Shown here: piece after piece, positions 17,482-26,544 of the stretch
Layout of the letters: the number at the start of each line of letters is the position of its first letter
Numbering within the stretch: position 1 is the stretch's first letter
Assembly (NCBI GenBank): GCA_016786565.1
Contig: JAEUVY010000016.1
Span: forward strand, 1-53,300
DNA from: Flavipsychrobacter sp.
GTDB taxonomy: Bacteria; Bacteroidota; Bacteroidia; Chitinophagales; Chitinophagaceae
DNA: 53,300 nucleotides
Direction: 5' to 3'
The notes under the pieces: generated by a model
The model's input: the letters and a program-made list of their open reading frames with translations, nothing else
Database searches by the model: none
Told to the model about the DNA's origin: nothing
Position numbers and translations under genes: made by a program

Positions 17482-17931
17482 CGGTTTATAGCCGGTGTCT
17501 TCCAGCAGATTGCCACTGTCGGCGGCAGATGTGGCCAGCTCGTCGCAGCGGTTGTTCCAGCGGTTGCTGGCGTGGCCTTTAACCCATACAAACTTTATGT
17601 TGTGCTTCTTGTATTCCTGCAGAAACTGGCGCCACAGGTCTTCGTTCTTTTTGCCGGCAAACCCTTTCTTTACCCAGCCGAAGAGCCATTTCTTTTCTAC
17701 TGAATTGACGATGTAGGCGGAGTCGGTGTAGATGGTGATATCGAGGCCGGTGCGGGTGAGCATCTTCAGAGCGGCTATCACCCCCATCAGTTCCATGCGG
17801 TTGTTGGTGGTGTGGCGGTAGCCCTGAGATATCTCTTTCATGGTATTGCCCCACTGCAGTACGGCACCGTATCCACCGTTGCCGGGGTTTCCACGGGCAG
17901 CACCATCAGTATATATAACGAGTTGTGACAT
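17464..17931 (-). CDS. rnhA: Ribonuclease HI
   Basis: 155 residues, the normal length. Cleaves the RNA strand of RNA:DNA hybrids, for example primers and R-loops. The metal-binding residues Asp9 (YTDGAARGNPG), Glu47 (NNRMELMG), Asp70 (YTDSAY) and Asp130 (NNRCDELA) are all present, as is the active-site His120 in VKGHAS. The basic handle region (KKWLFGWVKKGFAGKKNEDLW) is retained. A run of ten G on the plus strand (17960-17969) lies about 28 bp before the ATG. Confidence 0.97.
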   Translation of the reverse strand: MSQLVIYTDGAARGNPGNGGYGAVLQWGNTMKEISQGYRHTTNNRMELMGVIAALKMLTRTGLDITIYTDSAYIVNSVEKKWLFGWVKKGFAGKKNEDLWRQFLQEYKKHNIKFVWVKGHASNRWNNRCDELATSAADSGNLLEDTGYKPEEAGD

Positions 17932-18002
17932 GTTGTGTGTTTTGTTTGTTTCAGGTTGTGGGGGGGGGGCTATCTATTCCGTCGCCCGGTTGTGTTGCCG
18001 CG

Positions 18003-18512
18003 TTATGCTTCTTTCACAAACTCATGGAGGTGAGTCGCGGCGTAATCGAGCAATTTGTGGGTAGTGGCCGGGTGCAGTGTCTGGAAACGGGCGTCTATTT
18101 CTTCAAATTCCCTGAATTCGTCATACAGTCGGGCAAATTCCTCTACGGTGGTCTGTCGCTCCAGTTGTTCGCGGTTCAGCACATATACTTTCAGTACGTC
18201 GTCCAGCACCTGAGCCATTTCCGGCGCACCCAACATGTATAATTGTTCTATAACTGAGGGGAGCAGACTTATATATCCGTTCTGGATAAACTGAATGAAG
18301 CCACCCTGGCCCACCTGCATGTGAACATAGTCGTAAGCGAGCAGCAACTGCTGTGCCCATGAGAGGTCGTCAAGGAATTCGAAGGATTGCCGACGGTACA
18401 GTTCTTCGTGCAGCGGCTGCACCAGCAGGTCATAGAACTGTTCAAGATCTCCATCACTAATTGCCTTTTTAAGGGTTGTTGCATTAACTGATGGTAAAAA
18501 ATTGCTGCTCAT
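18003..18512 (-). CDS. DMP19/DUF4375-like protein
   Basis: 169 residues, all helical in appearance, no signal peptide. The core (GQGGFIQFIQNGY, 68-80, after a LLAYDYVHMQV helix) fits the signature of the DMP19/DUF4375 family, in which an N-G-G-F-x-Q-F-x-x-N pattern is conserved; the first N is replaced by Gln here. Members have no settled function; one is described as a DNA-mimic protein, and the many Glu/Asp residues here fit an acidic surface. It may share a transcript with rnhA, which lies 71 bp downstream. Divergent from the yeiH-like gene. Confidence 0.7.
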   Translation of the reverse strand: MSSNFLPSVNATTLKKAISDGDLEQFYDLLVQPLHEELYRRQSFEFLDDLSWAQQLLLAYDYVHMQVGQGGFIQFIQNGYISLLPSVIEQLYMLGAPEMAQVLDDVLKVYVLNREQLERQTTVEEFARLYDEFREFEEIDARFQTLHPATTHKLLDYAATHLHEFVKEA

Positions 18513-18566
18513 ATGCTTATCTTTGGCACCTCGGTAGTTTCTTGGGGATTACCAAAATTTTCCTGA

Positions 18567-19550
18567 ATGGCAACATTACTAAACTTGCCCAATACAGCCA
18601 AGAAGGTTGTATTTATTTTATGCCTTGCGGCATTTGCTCTTTTAAGTGCGCCACCACCACTGGCATTGGTTACCGGTATCTTCATAGCGCTGGTAGTTGG
18701 GCACCCGTTCATTCATCTAAATAAAAAGGCCACCACCATGCTGTTGCAGGTGTCGGTGGTGTGTCTGGGTTTTGGTATGAACCTGGAACATGCCATGAAG
18801 GCCGGTCGAGATGGGTTTCTTTTTACGGTAGTGACCATTGCGGTTACGCTCATTGCAGGTTACTTTATAGGTAAGAAGCTTAAAATAGATAGTAACACAT
18901 CGTTGCTGATATCTAATGGTACTGCTATTTGTGGCGGTAGCGCGATAGCGGCCATTGCGCCGATAGTGAAGGCGAACGACAACCAGATGAGTGTGGCGCT
19001 GGGTACTGTGTTCATTCTTAATTCCGTTGCCTTGCTCATATTTCCGCCGATAGGGCATTATCTGGGCATGACGGCCGAGCAGTTCGGTACGTGGTGCGCG
19101 ATAGCTATACACGATACCAGTTCGGTAGTAGGGGCGGCCACGGGTTATGTAGATAGCCAGGGGCATGATGCATTGGGTATCGCCACCACCATCAAGCTGG
19201 AACGCGCGTTGTGGATCATCCCGATAGCGCTGGGTACCGCCTATTTCCAGAAAAGCACCGGCAAGGTGAAGATCCCTTATTTTATATTCTGGTTCATTGT
19301 GGCGATCATTGTTTCTACGTATCTGCCGCAGTACCTGCCCGATATCAGTCAGCCACTTGGTGGAAAGACCATTTTTCAACATCTGTATGGTCTGGGTCGT
19401 CGTGGACTGGTCATCACTTTGTTCCTTATCGGTTCGGGACTGTCGTTAAAGACCATAAAGCAGGTAGGGTGGAGGCCCATATTGCAGGGCGTATTGCTTT
19501 GGGTGATCATAGGGGGCATGTCTCTCGCTGTGATAAGGGGTGTTTTGTAG
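18567..19550 (+). CDS. YeiH family putative sulfate exporter (UPF0324)
   Basis: 327 residues with about ten transmembrane helices. The two family signatures are present: SNGTAICGGSAIAAIAP in the first half and WCAIAIHDTSSVVGAA in the second, resembling the facing re-entrant segments of secondary transporters. Length and motifs match the conserved hypothetical 698 / YeiH family, annotated as putative sulfate exporters (PSE), although substrates are largely unproven. Starts with MATLLNLPNTAKK, 54 bp from the divergent DUF4375 gene. No cysteine or sulfur-metabolism gene is adjacent, so the substrate stays open. Confidence 0.9.
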   Translation: MATLLNLPNTAKKVVFILCLAAFALLSAPPPLALVTGIFIALVVGHPFIHLNKKATTMLLQVSVVCLGFGMNLEHAMKAGRDGFLFTVVTIAVTLIAGYFIGKKLKIDSNTSLLISNGTAICGGSAIAAIAPIVKANDNQMSVALGTVFILNSVALLIFPPIGHYLGMTAEQFGTWCAIAIHDTSSVVGAATGYVDSQGHDALGIATTIKLERALWIIPIALGTAYFQKSTGKVKIPYFIFWFIVAIIVSTYLPQYLPDISQPLGGKTIFQHLYGLGRRGLVITLFLIGSGLSLKTIKQVGWRPILQGVLLWVIIGGMSLAVIRGVL

Positions 19551-19721
19551 GTCTATTTCTTCAAAACAGGTTTTTTGTAAAGTGTGTGAGAGGGGATAAT
19601 ATTCCCGTTTAGTAAAAAATCATTCGTTCAAAACGAACTTTCCCGTATTTTGCCAATGCGTTCGGCATGCCTGTGGTATTTTCCACCGGTGCGTAGTGCA
19701 TGATTCAATTTTGTGTTGTCA

Positions 19722-20828
19722 ATGAGATCGTTGCTTCTAATAATACCCTTGTTGGGCATCTGCGGTAGTTTGCTGGCGCAGGATGCAAAAGATAAAAAGA
19801 ATGACTGGGAGGCCGAAGATCTTCACGGAAAGGTGAAGAGTATGACCATCCGGGGTTTCAAAGCATCGGCGGGTTTGCAGGGGTCTGTGCTGAAAGGAAG
19901 TCTGATACATACCACCGTAAAGAAGTATAACGACAACGGCTACCTGCTGGAGAGTACATCGAGCATAGGTGGTAACAAGATAGGCACCTACACCATGCCG
20001 TTCCGATCGGCCAAGATAGTTTACAAGTATGACAAGTATAATAACCTGCTGAGCAGTTGCAGTTACAATACGCAAGGCCAGTTGGAGGATTCATCGGTGC
20101 ATGAGGTGGACAAGCTGGGTAACCGTATCATCTGGAAGATATATAAGGGGAACGGCGTGCAGGAGTGGGAGTATGTTTCGGAATATGACAATGCCGGCAA
20201 TCTGCTGGAGGTGAATGACTACCATTGGAGCAAGCTCATCAGCCGTCATACTTACCGTTACAACGACCGAGGACAATGTACTATGGAGAGTGAATACGAA
20301 CCGGATGGCCGCTTGAAGATGAAGAAGGTGAACCGCTTTGATGAGAACGGGCGTAAGGTTGAGGCTACTGACTTTAACGGAAGCGGCAACTTCAATGCGC
20401 GTCATACTTATGGATATAACGACTGGGGCAATGTGATAGATGAAAGGGAATATAAAGAAGATGGTTCTGACAGGCACACCAAGGTGCTGAAAGAATACGA
20501 CAACCAGGACCATATGATAGAACTGCGCCAATTTGATGAGGACGGCAAACTCATATACATGGGTAAGTTTGATAAGTACAATAACCACCTTGCAGACATT
20601 ACCTACACACCTGACGGCAAGGTGAGGGAAAAGGTTACCGCAGAGTACAAGTACGACTCGTATGGCAATGAGGTTGAAGAGTTGCTGCGACTGGCTGAGC
20701 GCGTGCCTCCCATCAAAAGTGTGTACAAGTATGATTATGACTACATGGGCAACTGGATCAAAAAGACTGTTTTTGAAGACGGCGAGCCTGTGCGCACTAC
20801 CGAACGCGAACTGCAGTATTACGATTGA
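19722..20828 (+). CDS. Exported YD/RHS-like repeat protein
   Basis: 368 residues from the ATG at 19722; a GTG three codons earlier is also in frame. Signal peptide MRSLLLIIPLLGICGSLLAQ. A short LHGKVKSMTIRGF block follows, then about ten degenerate repeats of roughly 25 residues built on Y-(D/N)-x-x-G-N-x-(I/L/V), such as EYDNAGNLLEV, RYNDRGQCTME, RFDENGRKVEA and KYDSYGNEVEE. This is the YD-repeat pattern seen in RHS proteins and in small Bacteroidota lipoproteins. There is no toxin-like C terminus, so it is not a complete RHS toxin. Likely forms a beta-spiral in the periplasm or on the surface; its partner is unknown. Confidence 0.75.
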   Translation: MRSLLLIIPLLGICGSLLAQDAKDKKNDWEAEDLHGKVKSMTIRGFKASAGLQGSVLKGSLIHTTVKKYNDNGYLLESTSSIGGNKIGTYTMPFRSAKIVYKYDKYNNLLSSCSYNTQGQLEDSSVHEVDKLGNRIIWKIYKGNGVQEWEYVSEYDNAGNLLEVNDYHWSKLISRHTYRYNDRGQCTMESEYEPDGRLKMKKVNRFDENGRKVEATDFNGSGNFNARHTYGYNDWGNVIDEREYKEDGSDRHTKVLKEYDNQDHMIELRQFDEDGKLIYMGKFDKYNNHLADITYTPDGKVREKVTAEYKYDSYGNEVEELLRLAERVPPIKSVYKYDYDYMGNWIKKTVFEDGEPVRTTERELQYYD

Positions 20829-20865
20829 TCATTTCCTTTTCTGAACCATATTCAAGACTGTAGTT

Positions 20866-21342
20866 ATGTTGCCTGCCAAGTGGGAGCTGCTTGCCAAAGA
20901 ACACCAGAAAGCCTATAAGCGGTTGCTGGAAAAAGGCAATCGTAATAAGATGCTGAAGGAGTTGCCACGCTTGCACGATGAGGCCTTTGCAAAGATAGAT
21001 TGCCTGGAGTGCGCAAGATGCTGCAAGAACCATTCGCCCCGCTTTAAGCAACCCGACATAAAACGTATAGCCAAGGTGCTGCACATGAAGGAGGGCGACC
21101 TGGTGGCTAATTATCTGAAACTGGATAGTGACGGCGACTACGTGACGCGGACCTCTCCTTGTCCCTTCCTTGCCGACGACAATACCTGCAATATATATGA
21201 CGACAGACCAAGCGACTGCAGGCGATATCCATATACTGATGAAGATGTGCTGCTGAAACGCGTGCAGCTTACTTTGAAGAATGCCACTGTTTGCCCGGCA
21301 ACGTTTACCGTGCTGGAGAGATTGCTGGAACTGGAAAAGTAG
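20866..21342 (+). CDS. YkgJ family cysteine-cluster protein
   Basis: 158 residues, soluble. Cys46, Cys49, Cys52 and Cys53 (CLECARCC) are joined by Cys99, Cys108 and Cys118 (SPCPF, NTCNIY, SDCRRYPY), the complete CxxCxxCC family pattern, which likely binds zinc or an iron-sulfur cluster. Biochemical role of the family is not established. The stop lies 3 bp from the stop of convergent tcdA, leaving no room for a terminator outside the coding regions. It begins 37 bp after the YD-repeat gene and may be co-transcribed with it. Confidence 0.88.
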   Translation: MLPAKWELLAKEHQKAYKRLLEKGNRNKMLKELPRLHDEAFAKIDCLECARCCKNHSPRFKQPDIKRIAKVLHMKEGDLVANYLKLDSDGDYVTRTSPCPFLADDNTCNIYDDRPSDCRRYPYTDEDVLLKRVQLTLKNATVCPATFTVLERLLELEK

Positions 21343-21345
21343 TTG

Positions 21346-22071
21346 TTATTCCTCGCCGATAAGATCGCGGATCACCACTGATGACAATACCGCGCCGAAT
21401 GTAGCCGGCAGGTACGATATAGTTCCGTATGCCGATTTTTTGAAATTGGAGCCGTCGGTCAGCATCAATGATTCTTTTATGGGTTCCTCGGGCGAGAAGG
21501 CGACTTTGATGCCTTTGCGGATGCCGCTGTCTTTCAGTTGTTTGCGGATCTGCTGCGCAAACGGACAGTTATAGGTTTTAGAGATGTCTACTACCTGTAG
21601 TTTGGTAGGGTCCAGTTTGGCACCTGCACCCATAGAACTTACTATCTTCAGTCCTTTGGCGTATGCGGCTCGGATGAAAGTGAGCTTGGGTGTGATACTG
21701 TCTATGGCATCAACCACATAATCGAAGTGACCTTCGAGCATGGCATCGACCCGTTCGGGGCGAACAAACTCTTTGATGACATGCAACTTCAGTTCGGGGT
21801 TGATCTGCATGAGGCGGTCGCCCATCAGCTCGGCCTTGCTCATGCCGTGGGTGGTGGCCAGTGCCGGCAACTGCCGGTTGCGGTTGGTGGGGTCTACCAC
21901 GTCGCCGTCAATAATGGTCATCTCACCAACGCCCGAACGACAAATGAACTCGGCGGCAAAAGAGCCTACCCCTCCCATGCCTACCACCAGTACATGCGAG
22001 TTGATGAGTTTGTCGAGTTTTTCTTTGCCGATCAGCAGTTCGGTGCGCGAGAGCCATTTGGTATCCTTCAT
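21346..22071 (-). CDS. tcdA: tRNA threonylcarbamoyladenosine dehydratase (TcdA)
   Basis: 241 residues of the ThiF/E1-like fold. GMGGVGS (31-37) binds ATP; DGDVVDPTNRNRQ (about 54-66) is the conserved Asp/Arg/Asn segment; VDAIDSITPK marks the substrate side. The order and length match TcdA (CsdL/YgdL), which cyclises t6A at position 37 of ANN-decoding tRNAs to ct6A using ATP. No C-terminal membrane helix is visible, unlike the enterobacterial enzyme. ATG overlaps the tatD-like stop by 4 bp, so the two are translated as a pair. A Sua5/YciO protein for the t6A precursor step is encoded at 36448. Confidence 0.92.
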   Translation of the reverse strand: MKDTKWLSRTELLIGKEKLDKLINSHVLVVGMGGVGSFAAEFICRSGVGEMTIIDGDVVDPTNRNRQLPALATTHGMSKAELMGDRLMQINPELKLHVIKEFVRPERVDAMLEGHFDYVVDAIDSITPKLTFIRAAYAKGLKIVSSMGAGAKLDPTKLQVVDISKTYNCPFAQQIRKQLKDSGIRKGIKVAFSPEEPIKESLMLTDGSNFKKSAYGTISYLPATFGAVLSSVVIRDLIGEE

Positions 22072-22712
22072 CGGTTGAAGACAGTTTTGAAGTTTTGACG
22101 TAGCTGCAAAATAACATCATCCTGTTCAGTTTGCCGAAGGGTTGTTGCCGCCGCATAAATATCTGTAATGGATATATCTGAGTCGTCGGTCTCTAAAAAG
22201 TACCTGTCTGCAGGAGCCGTCGTGATCGCTGCCGCCGCCGGTGAGCCGGGGGAGAGTAGTGCCTTTCCGAATGACAGGTAATAACCGTTATCGATGATCC
22301 GGGAAGCTATGTTGCTTTTATTGAATCCGTGAAAGATGACCGGTACTGAAACCTTATGGTGTTTCAGTATTGTCATTACTTCTTCCCAGGCGCGAACGCA
22401 ATGTATGATGAGCGGCATGCCTATGTTGTTTGCCAGTTCGATCTGTTGTGTAAAGGCCCGGAGCTGGAGGTCCCAGTCTGTGGTGCATACCTTGTCCAGT
22501 CCGCACTCGCCTATGGCAAGGACGTTTGGCTGCACGGCCACTTCACGTAATGGGTTCATGTCTATCGGCTGGGGCAAGTACCACGGGTGCAGTCCTGCGC
22601 TGAACCAACCGGTTTCGGGAATGTTATCGAAGTGGTCATACACGTTCACTACCCGCAGTGCATTGTCAGTGGGCCGGGTGTCATGTGTGTGTATGTCTAT
22701 GTAGTGGTGCAA
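22068..22712 (-). CDS. TatD family hydrolase
   Basis: 214 residues, shorter than the usual ~260. Starts with TTG at 22712, the only start that keeps the first metal motif. Metal ligands are in place: His8 and His10 (DIHTHD), Glu69 (IGECGLD), His104 (LIIHC), His128 (IFHGF) and Asp176 (FLETDDS). The family comprises metal-dependent 3'-5' exonucleases acting on DNA or RNA ends. The loss is mainly at the N-terminal side and the C-terminal helices, not in the active site. Translationally coupled to tcdA; 44 bp downstream of the TonB-receptor gene on the same strand. Confidence 0.88.
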   Translation of the reverse strand: MHHYIDIHTHDTRPTDNALRVVNVYDHFDNIPETGWFSAGLHPWYLPQPIDMNPLREVAVQPNVLAIGECGLDKVCTTDWDLQLRAFTQQIELANNIGMPLIIHCVRAWEEVMTILKHHKVSVPVIFHGFNKSNIASRIIDNGYYLSFGKALLSPGSPAAAAITTAPADRYFLETDDSDISITDIYAAATTLRQTEQDDVILQLRQNFKTVFNR

Positions 22713-22756
22713 TAATTGAAGTTACGTAGTCGATCTGAATAACAGGTGGTTGACTA

Positions 22757-25162
22757 TCAGAACTTTGCCGACAAGGTTATGTAGTAGTTCCTGATGTCGG
22801 CAGGTATGATGCCCGGGCCAGGGTAGCCATCGGCACGGCGGGTAAAGTACTTGCTGTCGGTAAGATTGTTGATGCCGGTGTAGATGGCATACTTGCGCCA
22901 GTTGTAGCTGATACTGAGGTCCATAACCGTGAATGCCGGAATTGCTCCGTCAATTGCAGTAGGGGTGATCTCGGTATTGGTGGCATCGGAATACTGCTTC
23001 GACTGATAAGACAACTGCCATGACACGTTCCATCGGGGTGTGCCGGTTGATATGCCCGTGCGGAACAGGACAGGCGGTACGTTCTCTACCAGCTTGTTGG
23101 CAATGGCCGTGTTGGTAGTGTTCACATACCTGGCGTCAATGAGTGAGAGGTTGGTATAAACACCCAGTTTGTATTTTGATCTGCCTTCGGTGATGGCTTT
23201 AAGGATGTCGCCTTCCAGTAAAAATTCAAGTCCCCTGTTCCTGCTGTCTGATACATTAGTGCGCAGTCGGTAGGTCATGAAGTTTGAGTCGCGTGCGAAT
23301 ACCGAGCCTATGCGGTCGTTGTACTTGAGGTAGAACACACTTACATCGGCATACAGCCAGCCCTTATGGTTGCCGCGAAACCCGAGGTCGGTATTGTAGC
23401 CGGTCTCATCTTTTAGATTGGGGTCTACACGGGCGTTGGTGTTCACCACCCGCATATCGTTGAAGTTAATGGAGCGGTAGTTCTGAGATATGTTGCCGTA
23501 TATCTCCATGCCGTTGGCGAACTTCCAGGACGAACCAATACCCAGCAATACAAACGAGCGCGGGTTGGAACGGCTCTCTGCTATCTTGTCGGGCGCTATA
23601 AATACGTTCTGTTTGTAGTAGTAGCCATGTGCCTTAGTATCAATGAATTCGAAGCGGGCACCGGGAGTAATGTTCCAATGACGATTGATCTGAAAGATGT
23701 TCTCGACAAAGGCGGCATAGTTGAGGCCCGGAAAGCGGAAATCGGACTTGTCGGGTTCTGTGCCGTTGAAATTGAAGTCGGCACCGGTGCCATTGCTTGC
23801 CGATCCCTGACTGCGCAAGGTGAGCCCGCGGTAGTACCTGCCACCCACGAGGAATGTACTGCGTTGATCGCCAATAAGTTTGTACTGATGTATGAAGCGA
23901 AGCTCCGAACCAAAGTTGTTGTATCGGTCAGCCAGCAGGTCACGGTTGCCTCCGTTATCGGGCCGGTTTATATAGTCCAGTATGCCCAATGCTTCACGGC
24001 CGCCCTGCAGGGTATAGTTGCGCCAGTTGATGCGGGTGTACTCGTTGATGTGGTAGTCGGCAGACAGGCTGATGAGGTTCCAGTCGACCTTGAACCAGTT
24101 GCGGGCGCGGTTCGACTGAGAAGGGTCGGCATCAAACTGAGCATCGGTGAGGCCGCCCGGCTGCTGGGCCAGGTATTTCATTAATGTGTATTGTGCGGTG
24201 ATCTTTAATCGGTTAGTGGGGCTATATGCAATATGTGCATAAGCATTGTGCTGGTCGTAGTGGCTGTTGGGGCGCCAACTGTTGCCTGTTTTGAATTGGT
24301 AAAACGTATAATAGTTGATCTTGCCCACTGTGCCACCCAAACTATTGAACGAGTTGAAGAATCCCCACGAACCAGCTGTCTGTCTGGTGGTGAATTCGGC
24401 TTTTTTGTCCTTGGGGCCTTCCTTCATAATGAAGTTGACCAGTCCGCCGAATTGAGGGCCGTATTGTAAACTGGCTGCGCCGCGGATGATCTCTATACGT
24501 TCCACTGCCTCGGAAGATGGGTTGTAGTAACTTTCGGGGTAGCCCAGCGCATCGGCGCTGATATCGTATCCGTTCTGACGCACATTGAAGTTGGACGAGC
24601 GATTGGGGCTGAGTCCGCGACCGCCTATGCCTAACTGCAGGCCGGCCCTGTCGTATTCCCAAATGTTCAGTCCGGGTATGCGTGCGTAGATCTGGCGGGT
24701 GTTGTTGGTGGCCAGGTTCGCATTGATGTTTTTTAGATAGATGATCTCGGTTTTTTTGCCCGCATTGATGGCGGTGCCGGTCACATCTTTCATTCTGCCC
24801 GAAACCGCATCAGACTTTTTAGCTGTTACCGTAACACTTTTTAATTCTTTCTGTTTTGGTTGTAATAAGTTGATATCCAGAGATACGTTTTTGTTACCTA
24901 TAGTAATTGAAGTGGATTTTTCGGTGTTTTCGCCATAGGTAGCAGTAATGGTGTAGTTGCCGGCTGCGACAGCTGTAAAACGGAAAAAGCCATTCTCGTC
25001 TGTCAGTCCTTTTTTTCCACCAGGTTCAATAGTGACTGTGGCGCCTGTAATCACCTCGCTCCCTACACGCACATGACCCGACACATCTGCCTGAGCCTGA
25101 GCAGATGTAAATGACAGTAGTGCCAATATCAGTTGAACTATGGATCGGGTAGTAAGGGTCAT
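22757..25162 (-). CDS. TonB-dependent receptor, FecA-like, with N-terminal carboxypeptidase-regulatory-like domain
   Basis: 801 residues. Signal peptide 1-24 (ending SAQAQA), a CarboxypepD_reg-like beta-sandwich (about 27-95, SGHVRVGSEVITGATV), a plug domain (about 125-245, with IGGRGLSPNRSSNFNVRQNG and IEIIRGAASLQYGP), then a 22-strand barrel ending in the outer-membrane signature LSAKF with terminal Phe. The barrel motifs (YGNISQNYRSINFNDMR, DLGFRGNHKGWLYADVSVFYLKYNDRIG) are those of FecA-type ferric citrate receptors. Last gene of the operon from 28829; its ATG overlaps the HTTM stop by 4 bp. It probably imports a ferric chelate, but the ligand is not shown by sequence. Confidence 0.93.
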   Translation of the reverse strand: MTLTTRSIVQLILALLSFTSAQAQADVSGHVRVGSEVITGATVTIEPGGKKGLTDENGFFRFTAVAAGNYTITATYGENTEKSTSITIGNKNVSLDINLLQPKQKELKSVTVTAKKSDAVSGRMKDVTGTAINAGKKTEIIYLKNINANLATNNTRQIYARIPGLNIWEYDRAGLQLGIGGRGLSPNRSSNFNVRQNGYDISADALGYPESYYNPSSEAVERIEIIRGAASLQYGPQFGGLVNFIMKEGPKDKKAEFTTRQTAGSWGFFNSFNSLGGTVGKINYYTFYQFKTGNSWRPNSHYDQHNAYAHIAYSPTNRLKITAQYTLMKYLAQQPGGLTDAQFDADPSQSNRARNWFKVDWNLISLSADYHINEYTRINWRNYTLQGGREALGILDYINRPDNGGNRDLLADRYNNFGSELRFIHQYKLIGDQRSTFLVGGRYYRGLTLRSQGSASNGTGADFNFNGTEPDKSDFRFPGLNYAAFVENIFQINRHWNITPGARFEFIDTKAHGYYYKQNVFIAPDKIAESRSNPRSFVLLGIGSSWKFANGMEIYGNISQNYRSINFNDMRVVNTNARVDPNLKDETGYNTDLGFRGNHKGWLYADVSVFYLKYNDRIGSVFARDSNFMTYRLRTNVSDSRNRGLEFLLEGDILKAITEGRSKYKLGVYTNLSLIDARYVNTTNTAIANKLVENVPPVLFRTGISTGTPRWNVSWQLSYQSKQYSDATNTEITPTAIDGAIPAFTVMDLSISYNWRKYAIYTGINNLTDSKYFTRRADGYPGPGIIPADIRNYYITLSAKF

Positions 25163-26544
25163 TTCTTTTCGTAAGGTTTTATCCAGTTATAATGTTTCCA
25201 GCCAAGGTTCTGCGCAGCCAGGTTTACGGTGGTGTCGGTAAATAGTTTTGAACGGTCGCCGTTCAACGATACATATACTTCGGCGTAAACCTCAGGGTCT
25301 TTCAGGCCCTTTTGCCGGTAATCGGCTGCAAGGTAGTGCGCATATCGCAGAATGAGGTCGGGTTGGGTGCTCATCATTTTTTCCTGAAAGGGGGTGAGGT
25401 ATTGTGCGTTGTTTACTTCAGAGCGTTTGCCGGTTGCAGGGTCTTTAATGGTAAAGTATGCCTGCCCGGACTTTTCCATGAGCATCACCCGCCACGAGAA
25501 GCGGAACCCCTCCTCGTGCCAGAACAGGTGGCCGGGGTAGAGCAGGTAGCGGAAGGGGAGTAGCGCTTGTAGTGCTACGAAAATGCCGACCGCAACGCCT
25601 GTTATCTTTTGATAGGGGAAAATGTAGTTGATGCTGCGAATAGCTGCTTTTTGTTTGCTGTAAAAAGGTAAATAGAATAATATAAAACTATGAAAATCAG
25701 ATGAAAAGAAAATTAAGCTACATACCATCATTACGTAGGGGAATACGCCGATCATGGGGAAGAAAATGGCGGTGGCGACGTGAAATATGATGACAAATGC
25801 ATAGGCGTATGGTCGGGTTTTGCGGGTGGCAAGCAGGAAGGGAATGGAGAGGTCGTACACTGCACCGAACCACGAGAACAAATATGCGACCCATGTCTCA
25901 TACATCAACGGACCCACCAGCGGAAGGTGCGATTTTGCCGGTAACCAGATGCGCATTGGGATGGCCTCAATGAGCCAATCGGGGTTGAGTTTGGCAACCC
26001 CTGCAAAAAAATAAACGATTCCCATCTGGAATCTTAAAATATTGATTGTAAATGAGTTTACGTGTGTTACCGATATTTTAGGATTTAAAAATGCATCGAC
26101 CGAATAGTGCCTGTTGGCGGGTAGCCATATCATGAGGAACGCCATCAGGCTGATGAAGTAATAGTGGTTGAGGTAGACGGTTACATCAAGTAATTCCACA
26201 TAAGTGAAGCCGATAAAAAAGAAGATGATGGCAATGCGGTAAAAGAGTCCGAGGGTGATGAGCAGGGTGGAGACAGCAAGCGCAATGAACAACACCCACA
26301 TACCGGTGTGTCCCATGGGGTGAACCCAGTCGAACCCCATGTAGGTGAAATGGAACTTAGGTTGAACGTAAACCGCGTCGACCCATCCGCGCCACATAAA
26401 GCGCAGGGTGCTCAGCAACATCAGTAGCCCGAAGGCGATGCGGAAGGTGATAAGTGGGGTAATAGAGACCAGCTCGCCGGGAAAGAGGGCAGAAAGCCCC
26501 TTGGGTGATCTGCCCTGCCCGATAACTGTGTTAGTCTCCGTCAT
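25159..26544 (-). CDS. HTTM-domain membrane protein (vitamin K-dependent gamma-carboxylase homologue)
   Basis: 461 residues with about nine hydrophobic helices in 30-340 and a soluble tail of about 130 residues. Family landmarks are LLDVTVYLNHYYFISL (118-133), RIWLPAKSHLPLVGP (198-212), YDLSIPFLLATRKTR (230-244) and IIFHVATAIFFPMIGVFPYVMM (251-272). These match the order seen in the integral-membrane half of gamma-glutamyl carboxylase; Lys204 is near where the catalytic Lys lies in that enzyme, by eye. Whether it carboxylates anything is unknown. It overlaps the imelysin gene by 14 bp and the receptor gene by 4 bp, so it is a tightly coupled member of the uptake operon. Confidence 0.87.
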   Translation of the reverse strand: MTETNTVIGQGRSPKGLSALFPGELVSITPLITFRIAFGLLMLLSTLRFMWRGWVDAVYVQPKFHFTYMGFDWVHPMGHTGMWVLFIALAVSTLLITLGLFYRIAIIFFFIGFTYVELLDVTVYLNHYYFISLMAFLMIWLPANRHYSVDAFLNPKISVTHVNSFTINILRFQMGIVYFFAGVAKLNPDWLIEAIPMRIWLPAKSHLPLVGPLMYETWVAYLFSWFGAVYDLSIPFLLATRKTRPYAYAFVIIFHVATAIFFPMIGVFPYVMMVCSLIFFSSDFHSFILFYLPFYSKQKAAIRSINYIFPYQKITGVAVGIFVALQALLPFRYLLYPGHLFWHEEGFRFSWRVMLMEKSGQAYFTIKDPATGKRSEVNNAQYLTPFQEKMMSTQPDLILRYAHYLAADYRQKGLKDPEVYAEVYVSLNGDRSKLFTDTTVNLAAQNLGWKHYNWIKPYEKK

